48,056 nt of DNA from Deltaproteobacteria bacterium (lineage in GTDB: Bacteria; Myxococcota; UBA727; VGSZ01). The translations under genes and the position numbers were made by a program. The stretch covers positions 1 to 48,056 of the forward strand of contig JACOUT010000009.1 of NCBI GenBank assembly GCA_016177705.1, given 5' to 3'. Numbering within the stretch: position 1 is the first letter of the stretch; each line of letters starts with the position of its first letter. Positions 33,946-41,450 of the stretch are shown here, piece by piece. The notes below the pieces were generated by a model. That model searched no databases, was not told the origin of the DNA, and saw nothing but the letters and a program-made list of their open reading frames with translations.

Positions 33946-34739
33946 CTCGCCTCTTGCCCGTCCTCGTGCTCATCGCCGCCACCTCGACGTGGGCGCAGGA
34001 CGCCGCGCCGCCCGAGCCGCCACCCGCCGCTGCCGCTGCAACCGAGCGCTGCAAGATCGTGGTGCTCAACCTGGTGGGCCGCTCACTGCCCACCGGCGAC
34101 GAAGAGGTGCCCTCCATCCTCACCGAGACCCTGGCCGGCGAAGTGGGCGTGGTCTCGGGCTGCGACGTGGTCTCGCAAGCCGACATCATCGCCATGCTCG
34201 ACTACGAAAAGCAGAAGGCGGTGTGCACCGACGGCAGCGACTCGTGCCTCGCCGAGGTTGGCGCCGCGCTCGGCGCCGAGCGCGTCGTGGCTGGCACCAT
34301 CGGCAAGCTCGGCGCCGACTACGTGCTGACCGCGCGCCTGATGAACGTCAAGAAGGGCGCGGTCGAGAGCCGCGCCGAGATCCCGGTGAGCGGCCCGCCC
34401 GAGATGCTGCGCCGCGCGGCCAAGAACGCCGGGCGCCGACTGTTCAACGCGGGCGACCTGCCGAGCGACGCCAAGGTGGACGCGAGCCCCATCGGCAAGC
34501 CGAGCGAAGGGCCGGGCGCCATGGTCTGGGTGGGCGGCGCCGTCGTCGGTGTCGGCGTGCTCGCGGGTGTCATCGCCGGAGCGCTCGCCACCATCGCCGA
34601 GCTGCAGCTCGGCGATCCCAAGGCCCGCGACAAGGACACCATCGCCGGCGAGGGGCGCGTGGCGCTCGGCATCTCGGCGGTCGGCACCGCGACGGCCGTC
34701 GGCGGCGCCGTGCTGCTCGGCGTCTCGCTCATCGAGTAG
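33942..34739 (+). CDS. Secreted CsgG/TolB-N-like protein with C-terminal membrane anchor
   Basis: 265 residues from ATG 33942. A signal peptide (cut near TWAQ) is followed by a Pro/Ala spacer and a domain (about 35-175) whose pattern CLAEVGAALGAERVVAGTIG, then LGADYVLTARLMNVKKG is seen in CsgG/TolB-N-like envelope proteins. Residues about 195-265 hold two Gly-rich hydrophobic segments (AMVWVGGAVVGVGVLAGVIAG and ALGISAVGTATAVGGAVLLG, each within about 25 residues). The genes on either side are a DUF2752 protein (4-bp overlap) and a Gly-Glu lipoprotein (9-bp gap), so the three form one operon. Role unknown, probably at the envelope. Confidence 0.7.
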   Translation: MTRLLPVLVLIAATSTWAQDAAPPEPPPAAAAATERCKIVVLNLVGRSLPTGDEEVPSILTETLAGEVGVVSGCDVVSQADIIAMLDYEKQKAVCTDGSDSCLAEVGAALGAERVVAGTIGKLGADYVLTARLMNVKKGAVESRAEIPVSGPPEMLRRAAKNAGRRLFNAGDLPSDAKVDASPIGKPSEGPGAMVWVGGAVVGVGVLAGVIAGALATIAELQLGDPKARDKDTIAGEGRVALGISAVGTATAVGGAVLLGVSLIE

Positions 34740-34748
34740 GACCATCCC

Positions 34749-36062
34749 ATGCGCATGCCATCGCTCGTCATCGCACCGTTGACCGCACTCTTGCTCGCGC
34801 TCGTCGGCGCGTCGTCGTGCAAGCTGCTCGGCATCGAGACGGCCGCGTGCGATGCCGCCGACGCCGCCACGTGCCCCGAGGGACAGGTGTGCAACCAGGA
34901 GGGCCGCTGCGTCGCCGCTGGTGAGGGCGAGGGGGAGGGGGAAGGCGAGGGTGAGGGCGAAGGGGAAGGGGAGGGAGAAGGGGAAGGCGAGGGAGAGGGT
35001 GAGGGCGAGGGCGAAGGCGAGCTGGCCGTCGTCGAGGGCGAAGCCAACGTCACCCTGATCGCAGCCGCGGTCGACGGCACGCTCTTTTGGGCCACCGGCA
35101 CCAACCCTTCGTGCATTCGACGCCTGGCGCCGGGCGGAGCGGCTGAGAACGTCGCCTGCGAGACGTCGTCGGGCGTGGCGGGCCTGCGCCTGGTCGGCGA
35201 CGAGGTGGCCTGGCTCGCCGACGCCACCGGCGCCGCCGATTCACTGCGGGTGGTGGCGCAAGACGCCGACCCTGCTTCGGTCACGCCGACCACGCTCAAG
35301 CAGAACCTCGACGTGGCGCCCTTGTCGCGCGGCCCCGACAACCTCGACGTCGCCGAGCACCCGGACGGCAGGCAGTCGCTCTTGTTCGGGCTCACCGGCG
35401 CCGACGCCGCGGCGGCGCGCGTCGTCCGCTTGGCGAACGGCTCGCTCGGCTTCACCATCGAGTACTTCACGGGGCCGGGCTTCTGGAGCTTCTCGGGAGC
35501 CACCGCCACCGTCATGCTGCCCGACGAGGGGGCCGCGTTCGTCGGCGGCCAGCTCGACGGTATCGCGCGCATCACCTATCGCGACATCCGCGGCGAGGAC
35601 GCCGACGGCGGCTATGGCCTCGACGGCTACGCCGAGAGCGCCGACGTCGCCGGCGGCGAGATCAGCGCTTGGCCGACCGGCGCGCTGCGCGCGGTGGTCG
35701 GGCTCGACGACGCGCGCGCGCAGCTCGTGTTGTCGACGCAGGGCACCGACGACTCGGGCATCCTCATCAAGATGGGCACCAACACCTTCGGCGAGGTGTC
35801 GCTCGGCGCCGCCGACCCGGCCAACCCGCGCACGTACGCGGCAGCGCTCGCGACCGACGGCTTCTACGTCTACTACGTCACCGACGGCACGCTGGCCGGC
35901 GGCGCGAGCTACGGCGTGTTCCGCCTCGACCTGTTCACGCCGGCCGCGGTGCCGGAGCGGCTGGCCGACCTGCCGGTGGCGGGCGGCGGCGTCGCCGTCG
36001 ACGGCACCGACCTGTACTGGAGCGAGCCCGGGCAGAACCGCATCATGAAGCTGGCGCTGTAG
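34749..36062 (+). CDS. Gly-Glu-linker lipoprotein, beta-propeller-like
   Basis: 437 residues from ATG 34749. Lipobox GASSC (Cys24) is followed by a Cys-rich segment (TCPEGQVCNQEGRC, 41-54) similar to the one in the gene at the left edge, then 17 Gly-Glu pairs (58-91). The remaining ~345 residues are repeated blade-like beta motifs (ITLIAAAVDGTLFWAT-type, LRLVGDEVAWLADATG, VAVDGTDLYWSEPGQNRIMKL), consistent with a beta-propeller such as those in surface sensors or adhesins. No catalytic residues are obvious. It is third in the DUF2752/CsgG-like operon and convergent with the AAA ATPase gene. Confidence 0.75.
   Translation: MRMPSLVIAPLTALLLALVGASSCKLLGIETAACDAADAATCPEGQVCNQEGRCVAAGEGEGEGEGEGEGEGEGEGEGEGEGEGEGEGEGELAVVEGEANVTLIAAAVDGTLFWATGTNPSCIRRLAPGGAAENVACETSSGVAGLRLVGDEVAWLADATGAADSLRVVAQDADPASVTPTTLKQNLDVAPLSRGPDNLDVAEHPDGRQSLLFGLTGADAAAARVVRLANGSLGFTIEYFTGPGFWSFSGATATVMLPDEGAAFVGGQLDGIARITYRDIRGEDADGGYGLDGYAESADVAGGEISAWPTGALRAVVGLDDARAQLVLSTQGTDDSGILIKMGTNTFGEVSLGAADPANPRTYAAALATDGFYVYYVTDGTLAGGASYGVFRLDLFTPAAVPERLADLPVAGGGVAVDGTDLYWSEPGQNRIMKLAL
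34920..35021 (+). repeat. Hexanucleotide repeat encoding (Gly-Glu)17 linker
   Basis: 102 bp of GGNGAR units encode 17 Gly-Glu pairs immediately after the Cys-rich segment of the propeller-like lipoprotein. Confidence 0.9.
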
Positions 36063-36077
36063 CGAACCGCGCGCGTC

Positions 36078-37295
36078 TCATGCCGGCCGCGTGCGGGTCA
36101 CCCTCGCGGTGCGCGTGGGCGATCTCGGGGCGCCGAAGATCTCCCGGATCCCGTCCTGCCAATGCACTGCGCGGATCCCGCCGAGGTCCTTCGCCTCGGG
36201 GTCCATCGACAGGACGTAGCCGCGGGCATCTTCGAAATCCTCAAGATGGCGCTTCAGGGCCTTGGCGCAGGATTCGTCGACTGAGGTGGTCGACTTGATC
36301 TCCAGGAGGACGGTGGCACGTCCAGGTCGATCCAGGATCAGGTCAACCTCGTCCCCTTCGTCGGCGCTGTAGAACGAGAGGCGGTACCTTGTCCTCGCAT
36401 ACTCGTTCCATCGCATGACCTCGTTGATCACCCAGGACTCGAACGATCGCCCCCACTCGCTCGTTTGCGGTGAGATGGTAGTGCCCAGGGTGCCGTCGAG
36501 CGCCCGCCGGACGCCGAGATCGAAGAAGTAGAACTTCGGATTCTTGCGCTGGCGCTTGCGCAGCGAGCGGCGGAAGGCCGGCAGCAGGAACCCGAGCAGC
36601 GTGTCCTCGAGGATCTGGAAGAACGAGATCGCGGTCTTCGCGTCGATGCCGACGTCATTCGCGAGCTTCGTGAAGTTGAGGATCTTCCCGTCCGCCTGTG
36701 CCGCGACCTCCAGGAAGACGCGGAAGGGATCGAGCTTGCGGACGATCTGCTCCTCCTGGATCTCCTCTTTCAGGTAGAGGTGCGCGTAGCTGTGGAGGTA
36801 GTCGTCACGATCCTCCGCTGAGCGGAGCATCAGGGTTCCTGGGAGCGACCCCCACGTCAGAACCGTCTCGATCGACGCCTTCCGACCGATCTCCTCGGTC
36901 GTCAACGGAAACAACCGGCGCTCGACGGCCCGGCCGGCCAGGAGGTTCGCCGCACCCCGCTTGAGCTTGCGGGCGCTCGATCCCGTGAGGGCGAACGTGA
37001 AACGGCGGGACGCCATGAGGGCCTGCACGGAGTCCAGCAAGGCGGGGATCTTCTGGACCTCGTCGATCGCGACCCAGCGGAGCTTCTTCGGCAGCGCGAG
37101 CAGCTCGTCGCTCAAGGTCTCGGGCCGCCTGGCGAGCCTCCGCTGGGTCCGGAGATCGAGGAGGTCCACCCAGTGCGTGGTCGTTGCCGGCAGCTGATCA
37201 TGCAGCCAGGTCGACTTCCCCGAGCCGCGCGGGCCGAAAAGGAAGAACGACTGGTTTGGCAGCTCGAGCAAACGGCGGAACATGCTCCACATCAT
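36078..37295 (-). CDS. AAA_14/DUF4143 ATPase
   Basis: 405 residues from ATG 37295 (also ATG 37292 and 37283). Walker A is GPRGSGKST (20-28) and Walker B is VAIDEVQ (73-79); GSSARKL follows, as in the AAA_14 domain. The C-terminal DUF4143 part includes a nuclease-like DEVDLILD and LLEIKS (Asp/Glu/Lys core), typical of proteins with a PD-(D/E)xK fold. Such ATPases are widespread, strain-variable and of unclear function. Codons are visibly less GC-rich than in neighbours, which suggests acquisition. It stands between convergent operons and next to the duplicated gene end at 37373. TATCTT lies five bases before the start. Confidence 0.85.
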   Translation of the reverse strand: MMWSMFRRLLELPNQSFFLFGPRGSGKSTWLHDQLPATTTHWVDLLDLRTQRRLARRPETLSDELLALPKKLRWVAIDEVQKIPALLDSVQALMASRRFTFALTGSSARKLKRGAANLLAGRAVERRLFPLTTEEIGRKASIETVLTWGSLPGTLMLRSAEDRDDYLHSYAHLYLKEEIQEEQIVRKLDPFRVFLEVAAQADGKILNFTKLANDVGIDAKTAISFFQILEDTLLGFLLPAFRRSLRKRQRKNPKFYFFDLGVRRALDGTLGTTISPQTSEWGRSFESWVINEVMRWNEYARTRYRLSFYSADEGDEVDLILDRPGRATVLLEIKSTTSVDESCAKALKRHLEDFEDARGYVLSMDPEAKDLGGIRAVHWQDGIREIFGAPRSPTRTARVTRTRPA

Positions 37296-37372
37296 GACTC
37301 AAGATATGGAGTTTAGTCCAGTGCTTGAGCTGGACCCCCGCGGCCACGCTCCGTGCGAGGCACCGGGCCGCC

Positions 37373-37440
37373 CGCGCTACGGCGGCAGGCCGTTCGCCTC
37401 GTTCACCTCGTGCGCCGCTTGCAGGTCGCCGGTCCCTTTG
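37373..37440 (-). pseudogene. Remnant of a glycerophosphodiesterase 3' end
   Basis: A 51-bp segment (37373-37423) matches the 3' end of the glycerophosphodiesterase-like gene (38650-38700) with about four differences. On the minus strand it still reads LQAAHEVNEANGLPP and a stop at 37377, nearly the same as VQAAREVNEANGLPP in the intact gene. The upstream part of the gene is missing. It lies in the 160-bp gap between the ATPase and FG-GAP genes. Confidence 0.65.
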
Positions 37441-37455
37441 ACCCTGGGGGCCTCG

Positions 37456-38562
37456 TCAGAAGCCTTCGCCCACGCACCTCTGCGGGGCATCGAGGAGCCA
37501 CGGCGTGCCACCGCTGAGGAGGAGTTCGCCACGGCCGCCGGCTGCGCGACGAGCGCCTGACTCCTCGAGCGCCACGAGGTCGTCCTCGACAGTGGTCAGC
37601 AGCGCGTCGCGCGTGCCGTCGCCGGTGAGGTCCAGTAGCACCACTGGACAGCCGCCCGAGACGCAGTTGCTGTCGTCGGGAAGCTGGCCCAACGCGCGCC
37701 CCGGACCAAGCGCCGTCGGCCCGAGGACGATGGTCGAAAACGAGCGGCCCTCTTGCACCACCATCTCGAGCTGTCCCGGCAGGAGCGTGACGCTGACGTC
37801 TCGCCCGACGTCGAGCGGCAGCACGACGGCGGCAAGTCCTCCTGCGCCGTCGTTGAGGCGTAGCACCAGCACGCGCGCGTCATCCTGCCAACCGGTGCCC
37901 ACGAGGTCCACATCGCCGTCCTCGTCAACGTCCGTGGCGACGGGCATGACCAGCACGGCGTCAGGGACGTCGAGGGCCCCGCTGGCGTTCCCTTGCAGGA
38001 CCTCGAGCGTCCCGGTGCCCGACGAGCTGAAGATCTCCACGGGCGGCGCGCCGTCGAGATCGACCACCAGCACGCGTGGCGCGTCCGAGAAGACCTCGCC
38101 CAGGGAGCTGAAGGCGCCGGCGCCGTCGTTCTCCAAGAGGACCGTGGCACTCCCTTCGTTGCGGGCCGAGAGCACGTCGAGGTCCGCATCGCCGTCCATG
38201 TCGACCAGTACCAACTGCGGGGGATCCAGGGCATCGAGCAAGTCGGCGTCGAGCTCGACGCTGCCGTCGCCCCCGACAACATCGCGGGAGACCGCGAACC
38301 CCGCGAAGCCGGCGGAGGCGAAGACGGCGTCCTCGGTGCCGTCGCCGTCCACGTCCCCGAAGGTCGCGCTGTTGAGCGTGAAGTCGTCGCGGTGAAAGGC
38401 GATCCTCTCGTCGACGGTCAGGTCGGGCGCCACTCGCCACAAGCGGCTGGTGTACCCGCCGATGCGCGTGCCGCAGCAGTCAGCACAAGGGAGCAGCGGC
38501 GGCAGCGTGAAGCCGTCGCAGGCGCTCCCCCACAAGGCGATCGACAGGATGAACCCCCGCAC
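37456..38562 (-). CDS. FG-GAP/VCBS-repeat lipoprotein
   Basis: 368 residues from GTG 38562, chosen because it yields a short signal with lipobox GSAC. At least four Asp-rich calcium-loop motifs are seen: DVDGDGTEDAV, DMDGDADLDVL, DVDEDGDVDLVG and DLTGDGTRDALL, spaced about 70-90 residues apart. This is the FG-GAP/VCBS repeat pattern, usually a calcium-binding beta-propeller in surface or secreted proteins. A Cys-rich patch (CADCC) follows the lipobox. It is flanked by the intact and the remnant glycerophosphodiesterase 3' ends, suggesting that the locus was rearranged. Confidence 0.75.
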   Translation of the reverse strand: MRGFILSIALWGSACDGFTLPPLLPCADCCGTRIGGYTSRLWRVAPDLTVDERIAFHRDDFTLNSATFGDVDGDGTEDAVFASAGFAGFAVSRDVVGGDGSVELDADLLDALDPPQLVLVDMDGDADLDVLSARNEGSATVLLENDGAGAFSSLGEVFSDAPRVLVVDLDGAPPVEIFSSSGTGTLEVLQGNASGALDVPDAVLVMPVATDVDEDGDVDLVGTGWQDDARVLVLRLNDGAGGLAAVVLPLDVGRDVSVTLLPGQLEMVVQEGRSFSTIVLGPTALGPGRALGQLPDDSNCVSGGCPVVLLDLTGDGTRDALLTTVEDDLVALEESGARRAAGGRGELLLSGGTPWLLDAPQRCVGEGF

Positions 38563-38649
38563 GGGCGAAGCATAGCCGAGGAGCCGCGCAGCGAGCCCAG
38601 CGGTTCCTGCAATCTGACCGGTCACCTACCCCGCCACGTTCCAGGCGCT

Positions 38650-38700
38650 CGCGCTACGGCGGCAGGCCGTTGGCCTCGTTCACCTCGCGCGCCGCCTGCA
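38650..38700 (-). repeat. 51-bp direct repeat, second copy
   Basis: Contains the real stop and last codons of the glycerophosphodiesterase-like gene. The partner copy at 37373 lies 1277 bp away, on the other side of the FG-GAP gene. Confidence 0.8.
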
Positions 38701-39721
38701 CGCCGTCGGGCACGCCGTACGACAACAGCGTGTCGAAGCCCTGCGCGAACACCTCGCGCTGGTTGTCGAGCGTGGCGAAGCGCGTGTCCGACGACGTCAG
38801 CGCGCGCCGGCCGGCCGGGTGGATACTGCCGCTGATGAGCGCGCTGATGGCGGCCTCGTCGGCGCCAGGGTAGCTGCGGTCGAGCTCGAGCATGATGACG
38901 CGCGGCGCGGTCAGCATGACGGGCACGTCAGCGACATCGTGGATGCGCGCCATGGCCCACACCTGATCGCCGCCCGCGAGCGTCGGCAACAGCGCCACCT
39001 CGTCGACGCCGAGCAGGAAAAACACGCGATCCTGCGCGCCGCGTGCGAGCACGAACTCGATCACCGCCTGCAGGTCGCTGGTCTCCTTGACCTCGAGCTC
39101 GACGAGCGCGCGCCCTGCGGCGTTGTCGAGCACGTCACCGACCAACTGAAAGGTCTCGCTGGTGGAGGGCGCCAGGTGGCAGGCCGTCACCTCCGCCGCC
39201 GTCATCTCCTCGATGCGCTGCCCGCCGCAGTCGAGCGACTCGTAGAACTCGATGGGGCTCGAGTGCGCGATCACTGGTACGCCGTCGGCGGTGACGCGCA
39301 CATCGGTCTCGATGCCGTCGGCGCCGTCGACCACCGCCTGCTCGTAGGCGGCCGCGGAGTCGAAGGGGCGATCGGGCACCACCCAGTCGCCACCGTGGGC
39401 CATCACCAGGGCGCGCGGACAGGTGGCGAAGGTCGCCAGGCATGCGCTCACGCTGTGACGCCAGCTCCCTTCACCTTCGCCTTCACCCTCGCCCTCACCC
39501 TCGCCCTCACCCTCGCCCTCACCCTCGCCTTCGCCCTCGCCTTCGCCTTCGCCCTCGCCTTCGCCCTCACCCTCACCCTCACCCTCGCCCTCACCCTCGC
39601 CCTCACCCTCGCTCGAGTCGACGGGACCGGCGTCTCCGTCATCGCCGCGCGGACCAGCCGCGGGACAAGCCGCGACCACTAGGGCGAGCGCGAGCGTCGA
39701 GAGCGCGAAGTGAGCGTGCAC
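38654..39721 (-). CDS. Gly-Glu-linker lipoprotein, glycerophosphodiesterase-like
   Basis: 355 residues from GTG 39721. Lipobox VAAC (Cys19); 24 Glu-Gly pairs (38-85) follow. The remainder matches the glycerophosphodiester phosphodiesterase family: the first His appears in VMAHGGD, the metal-binding Glu/Asp in GIETDVRVTADGVPVIAHSS, and later LVELEVKETSDLQAV and LLSYGVPDGVQA. The family's usual His-Arg pair reads His-Gly here, so one catalytic residue may differ. GDPD enzymes release glycerol phosphate from deacylated phospholipids. A surface GDPD could supply glycerol-3-phosphate, but no transporter is adjacent. A remnant copy of its 3' end lies at 37373. Confidence 0.8.
   Translation of the reverse strand: MHAHFALSTLALALVVAACPAAGPRGDDGDAGPVDSSEGEGEGEGEGEGEGEGEGEGEGEGEGEGEGEGEGEGEGEGEGEGEGEGSWRHSVSACLATFATCPRALVMAHGGDWVVPDRPFDSAAAYEQAVVDGADGIETDVRVTADGVPVIAHSSPIEFYESLDCGGQRIEEMTAAEVTACHLAPSTSETFQLVGDVLDNAAGRALVELEVKETSDLQAVIEFVLARGAQDRVFFLLGVDEVALLPTLAGGDQVWAMARIHDVADVPVMLTAPRVIMLELDRSYPGADEAAISALISGSIHPAGRRALTSSDTRFATLDNQREVFAQGFDTLLSYGVPDGVQAAREVNEANGLPP
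39467..39610 (-). repeat. Hexanucleotide repeat encoding (Glu-Gly)24 linker
   Basis: 144 bp, the longest of the four linkers in the window, coding strand minus, located about 18 residues after the lipobox cysteine of the glycerophosphodiesterase-like protein. Confidence 0.9.
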
Positions 39722-39744
39722 CAAGCAGCGGTAGCACGCGCACG

Positions 39745-39945
39745 TCACCTGGCAACGCAGGACGAGCCCGTGACATCGATGTCGACACCAAAGATCTCCG
39801 GCAGCACCGCCAAACAACCCGGCGCCACTTCCGCCGGCGGGTGACGCCCGGTGGCGTTTCTGGAGCACGCGGGCTTTGACGCGCGCGCAAGAAACGGCGC
39901 CGGGCGGCAGGACCCGTCGATGGCAACGCTGAAGCGGATCCCCAC
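39745..39945 (-). CDS. Possible small ORF in nuoN-GDPD gap
   Basis: The 253-bp gap between the nuoN-like gene and the glycerophosphodiesterase-like gene holds an open minus-strand frame of 66 residues from GTG 39945. It has four Cys and a non-repetitive composition. No family was recognised, no Shine-Dalgarno is visible and codon bias alone could leave such a frame open. Nothing else was seen in the gap. Confidence 0.2.
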   Translation of the reverse strand: MGIRFSVAIDGSCRPAPFLARASKPACSRNATGRHPPAEVAPGCLAVLPEIFGVDIDVTGSSCVAR

Positions 39946-39974
39946 CGTCGTCGACGTCCGACCAACTCGGACCG

Positions 39975-41450
39975 TCAGCGCCGAGCCTGCTGCACCAGCG
40001 AGTCGAGCAACCCCGGCCAAGCCTCGAGCACCCCACAGGCCACCACCAACACCGCGAAGGTCCCGACCAACAGCCCGCCGAGCGGCGCCTCGCGCGCGTC
40101 GCGGCGCGTGCTCGGCACGTCCTTGGCGAACAGGAACAGCGCCAGGCGCACGATGGGTGCAGCACCGAGGGCGGCGCTCGCCACGACGACGAGGCCGAGC
40201 CAATCCATGCGCGCCGAAAACAGCGCGCGCGCCGCCTCGAGCCGCGCGGTGAAGCCGACCGTGCCCGGCGCACCGGCGAGCGTGCCGAGCGCGTACACCA
40301 AGAAGGCCGCCATCACCGGCCGCGTGCGACCAAACCCCGACCAGTCCTCCCACGTCGATGACGGATTGAGGCGCGGGATGGCGACGCCGAGCAGTGCCGC
40401 GGCGCAGCCGAGCCCACCCGAGAGCACCGCCATCAAGGCCGCCCGCACCGCGCCCGCATCCGGCGCGCCGCCCTCGCCGAGCGCGCCGGCACCGAGCGCG
40501 GCCAGCACCACGCCGCCCGGCAGCACTGCCAGGTACGCCACCACGCGGCCGATGCGCGTCTGGTCGAGGCTCGCCACCGGCGCACCCACGAGCGTCAGCA
40601 CCGCCACGGCCGCCAGCGTGCGCGCCAGCAGGGTGTGCGGCCCGGCCGCCACCACGCCGTCGAGCAACCGCACCGCCTCGGTGGCGCCCACCACCAACAT
40701 GCCGCCGGACAGCAGCCCCGCCGACGACGTGGAGGCACCGTGCGCGACATCGACATAGCTCTGTTGAAAAGGCACGGCGCCGATGACCAGCGCCAGCACG
40801 ACGATGACGGTGGCGGTGGCTAGGCCCGCGCTCGGAGCCCCGATCGCCAGCGAGCGACCGAGCGCGGCGAAGCCAGTCTCGCCGGCGCCCACCCAGAGGA
40901 AGGTGGCGCCGACGGCCAGCAGCACCAGCACCACGCCGGCGCCGACGATGCCCTTGGTGGCGGCTTCGATGCCGTGCGGCCCTTCGCGGTCGGGCGCGCA
41001 CAGCAGCGACTGGGCGGCGGCGGCGATGGTGAGCGCGGCGGCGAGCACCAGCAGGTCGACGGTGATGCACGCCACCGACAGCGCGGCGCCGACCATGGCG
41101 TAGCCCGCGCTCATCTCGCCCCGCTCCTCGTCGATGGCGGCGAGCGCGGGCGTGGCGGCCAGATGCACGGCGCCGACCAGGAGCGCGATGACCGCGCCGC
41201 CGAGCAGGCCGATGCGATCGATCACCAGGCCCTGCGCCGACGCCGCCGCGGTGGCAGCGCTCGGCCAGGCGAGCAGCGCGTGCGCGATGACGGCGGCGGC
41301 GGCGAGGCCGATGACCCACGGCAGGTGGGTGCGCGTCGAGCGCTTGCGCCAGCCGACCGGCGTGCCCGCGGCCTCGAGCGCCAGACAGGCGATGGCGGCG
41401 ACGAGCCAGATGCCGGCTGGCGCCAGCGCGGTCATCGTGGTCGGCGTCAC
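39975..41450 (-). CDS. nuoN: NuoN-like subunit of a divergent complex I membrane arm
   Basis: 491 residues from ATG 41450, overlapping the nuoM-like stop by four bases. About 14 membrane helices are seen. NuoN identity rests on the C-terminal part (GFGRTRPVMAAFLVYAL then LAGAPGTVGFTARLEAARALF) and on VPFQQSYVDVAHGAS, which aligns with the VPFHxWxPDVYEGAP region. By eye the conserved TM5 Glu is Ala (about 138), the TM7 Lys is Val222 and the PFH His is Gln. In active complex I these residues carry protons. It is last in the nuoJKLMN operon. Subunit identity is fairly sure; proton pumping is doubtful. Confidence 0.8.
   Translation of the reverse strand: MTPTTMTALAPAGIWLVAAIACLALEAAGTPVGWRKRSTRTHLPWVIGLAAAAVIAHALLAWPSAATAAASAQGLVIDRIGLLGGAVIALLVGAVHLAATPALAAIDEERGEMSAGYAMVGAALSVACITVDLLVLAAALTIAAAAQSLLCAPDREGPHGIEAATKGIVGAGVVLVLLAVGATFLWVGAGETGFAALGRSLAIGAPSAGLATATVIVVLALVIGAVPFQQSYVDVAHGASTSSAGLLSGGMLVVGATEAVRLLDGVVAAGPHTLLARTLAAVAVLTLVGAPVASLDQTRIGRVVAYLAVLPGGVVLAALGAGALGEGGAPDAGAVRAALMAVLSGGLGCAAALLGVAIPRLNPSSTWEDWSGFGRTRPVMAAFLVYALGTLAGAPGTVGFTARLEAARALFSARMDWLGLVVVASAALGAAPIVRLALFLFAKDVPSTRRDAREAPLGGLLVGTFAVLVVACGVLEAWPGLLDSLVQQARR

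Noticed and set aside
39467..39610. CRISPR-like tandem repeats
   Set aside because: The repeat is a 6-bp unit without spacers and encodes a Glu-Gly linker in frame with a lipoprotein.
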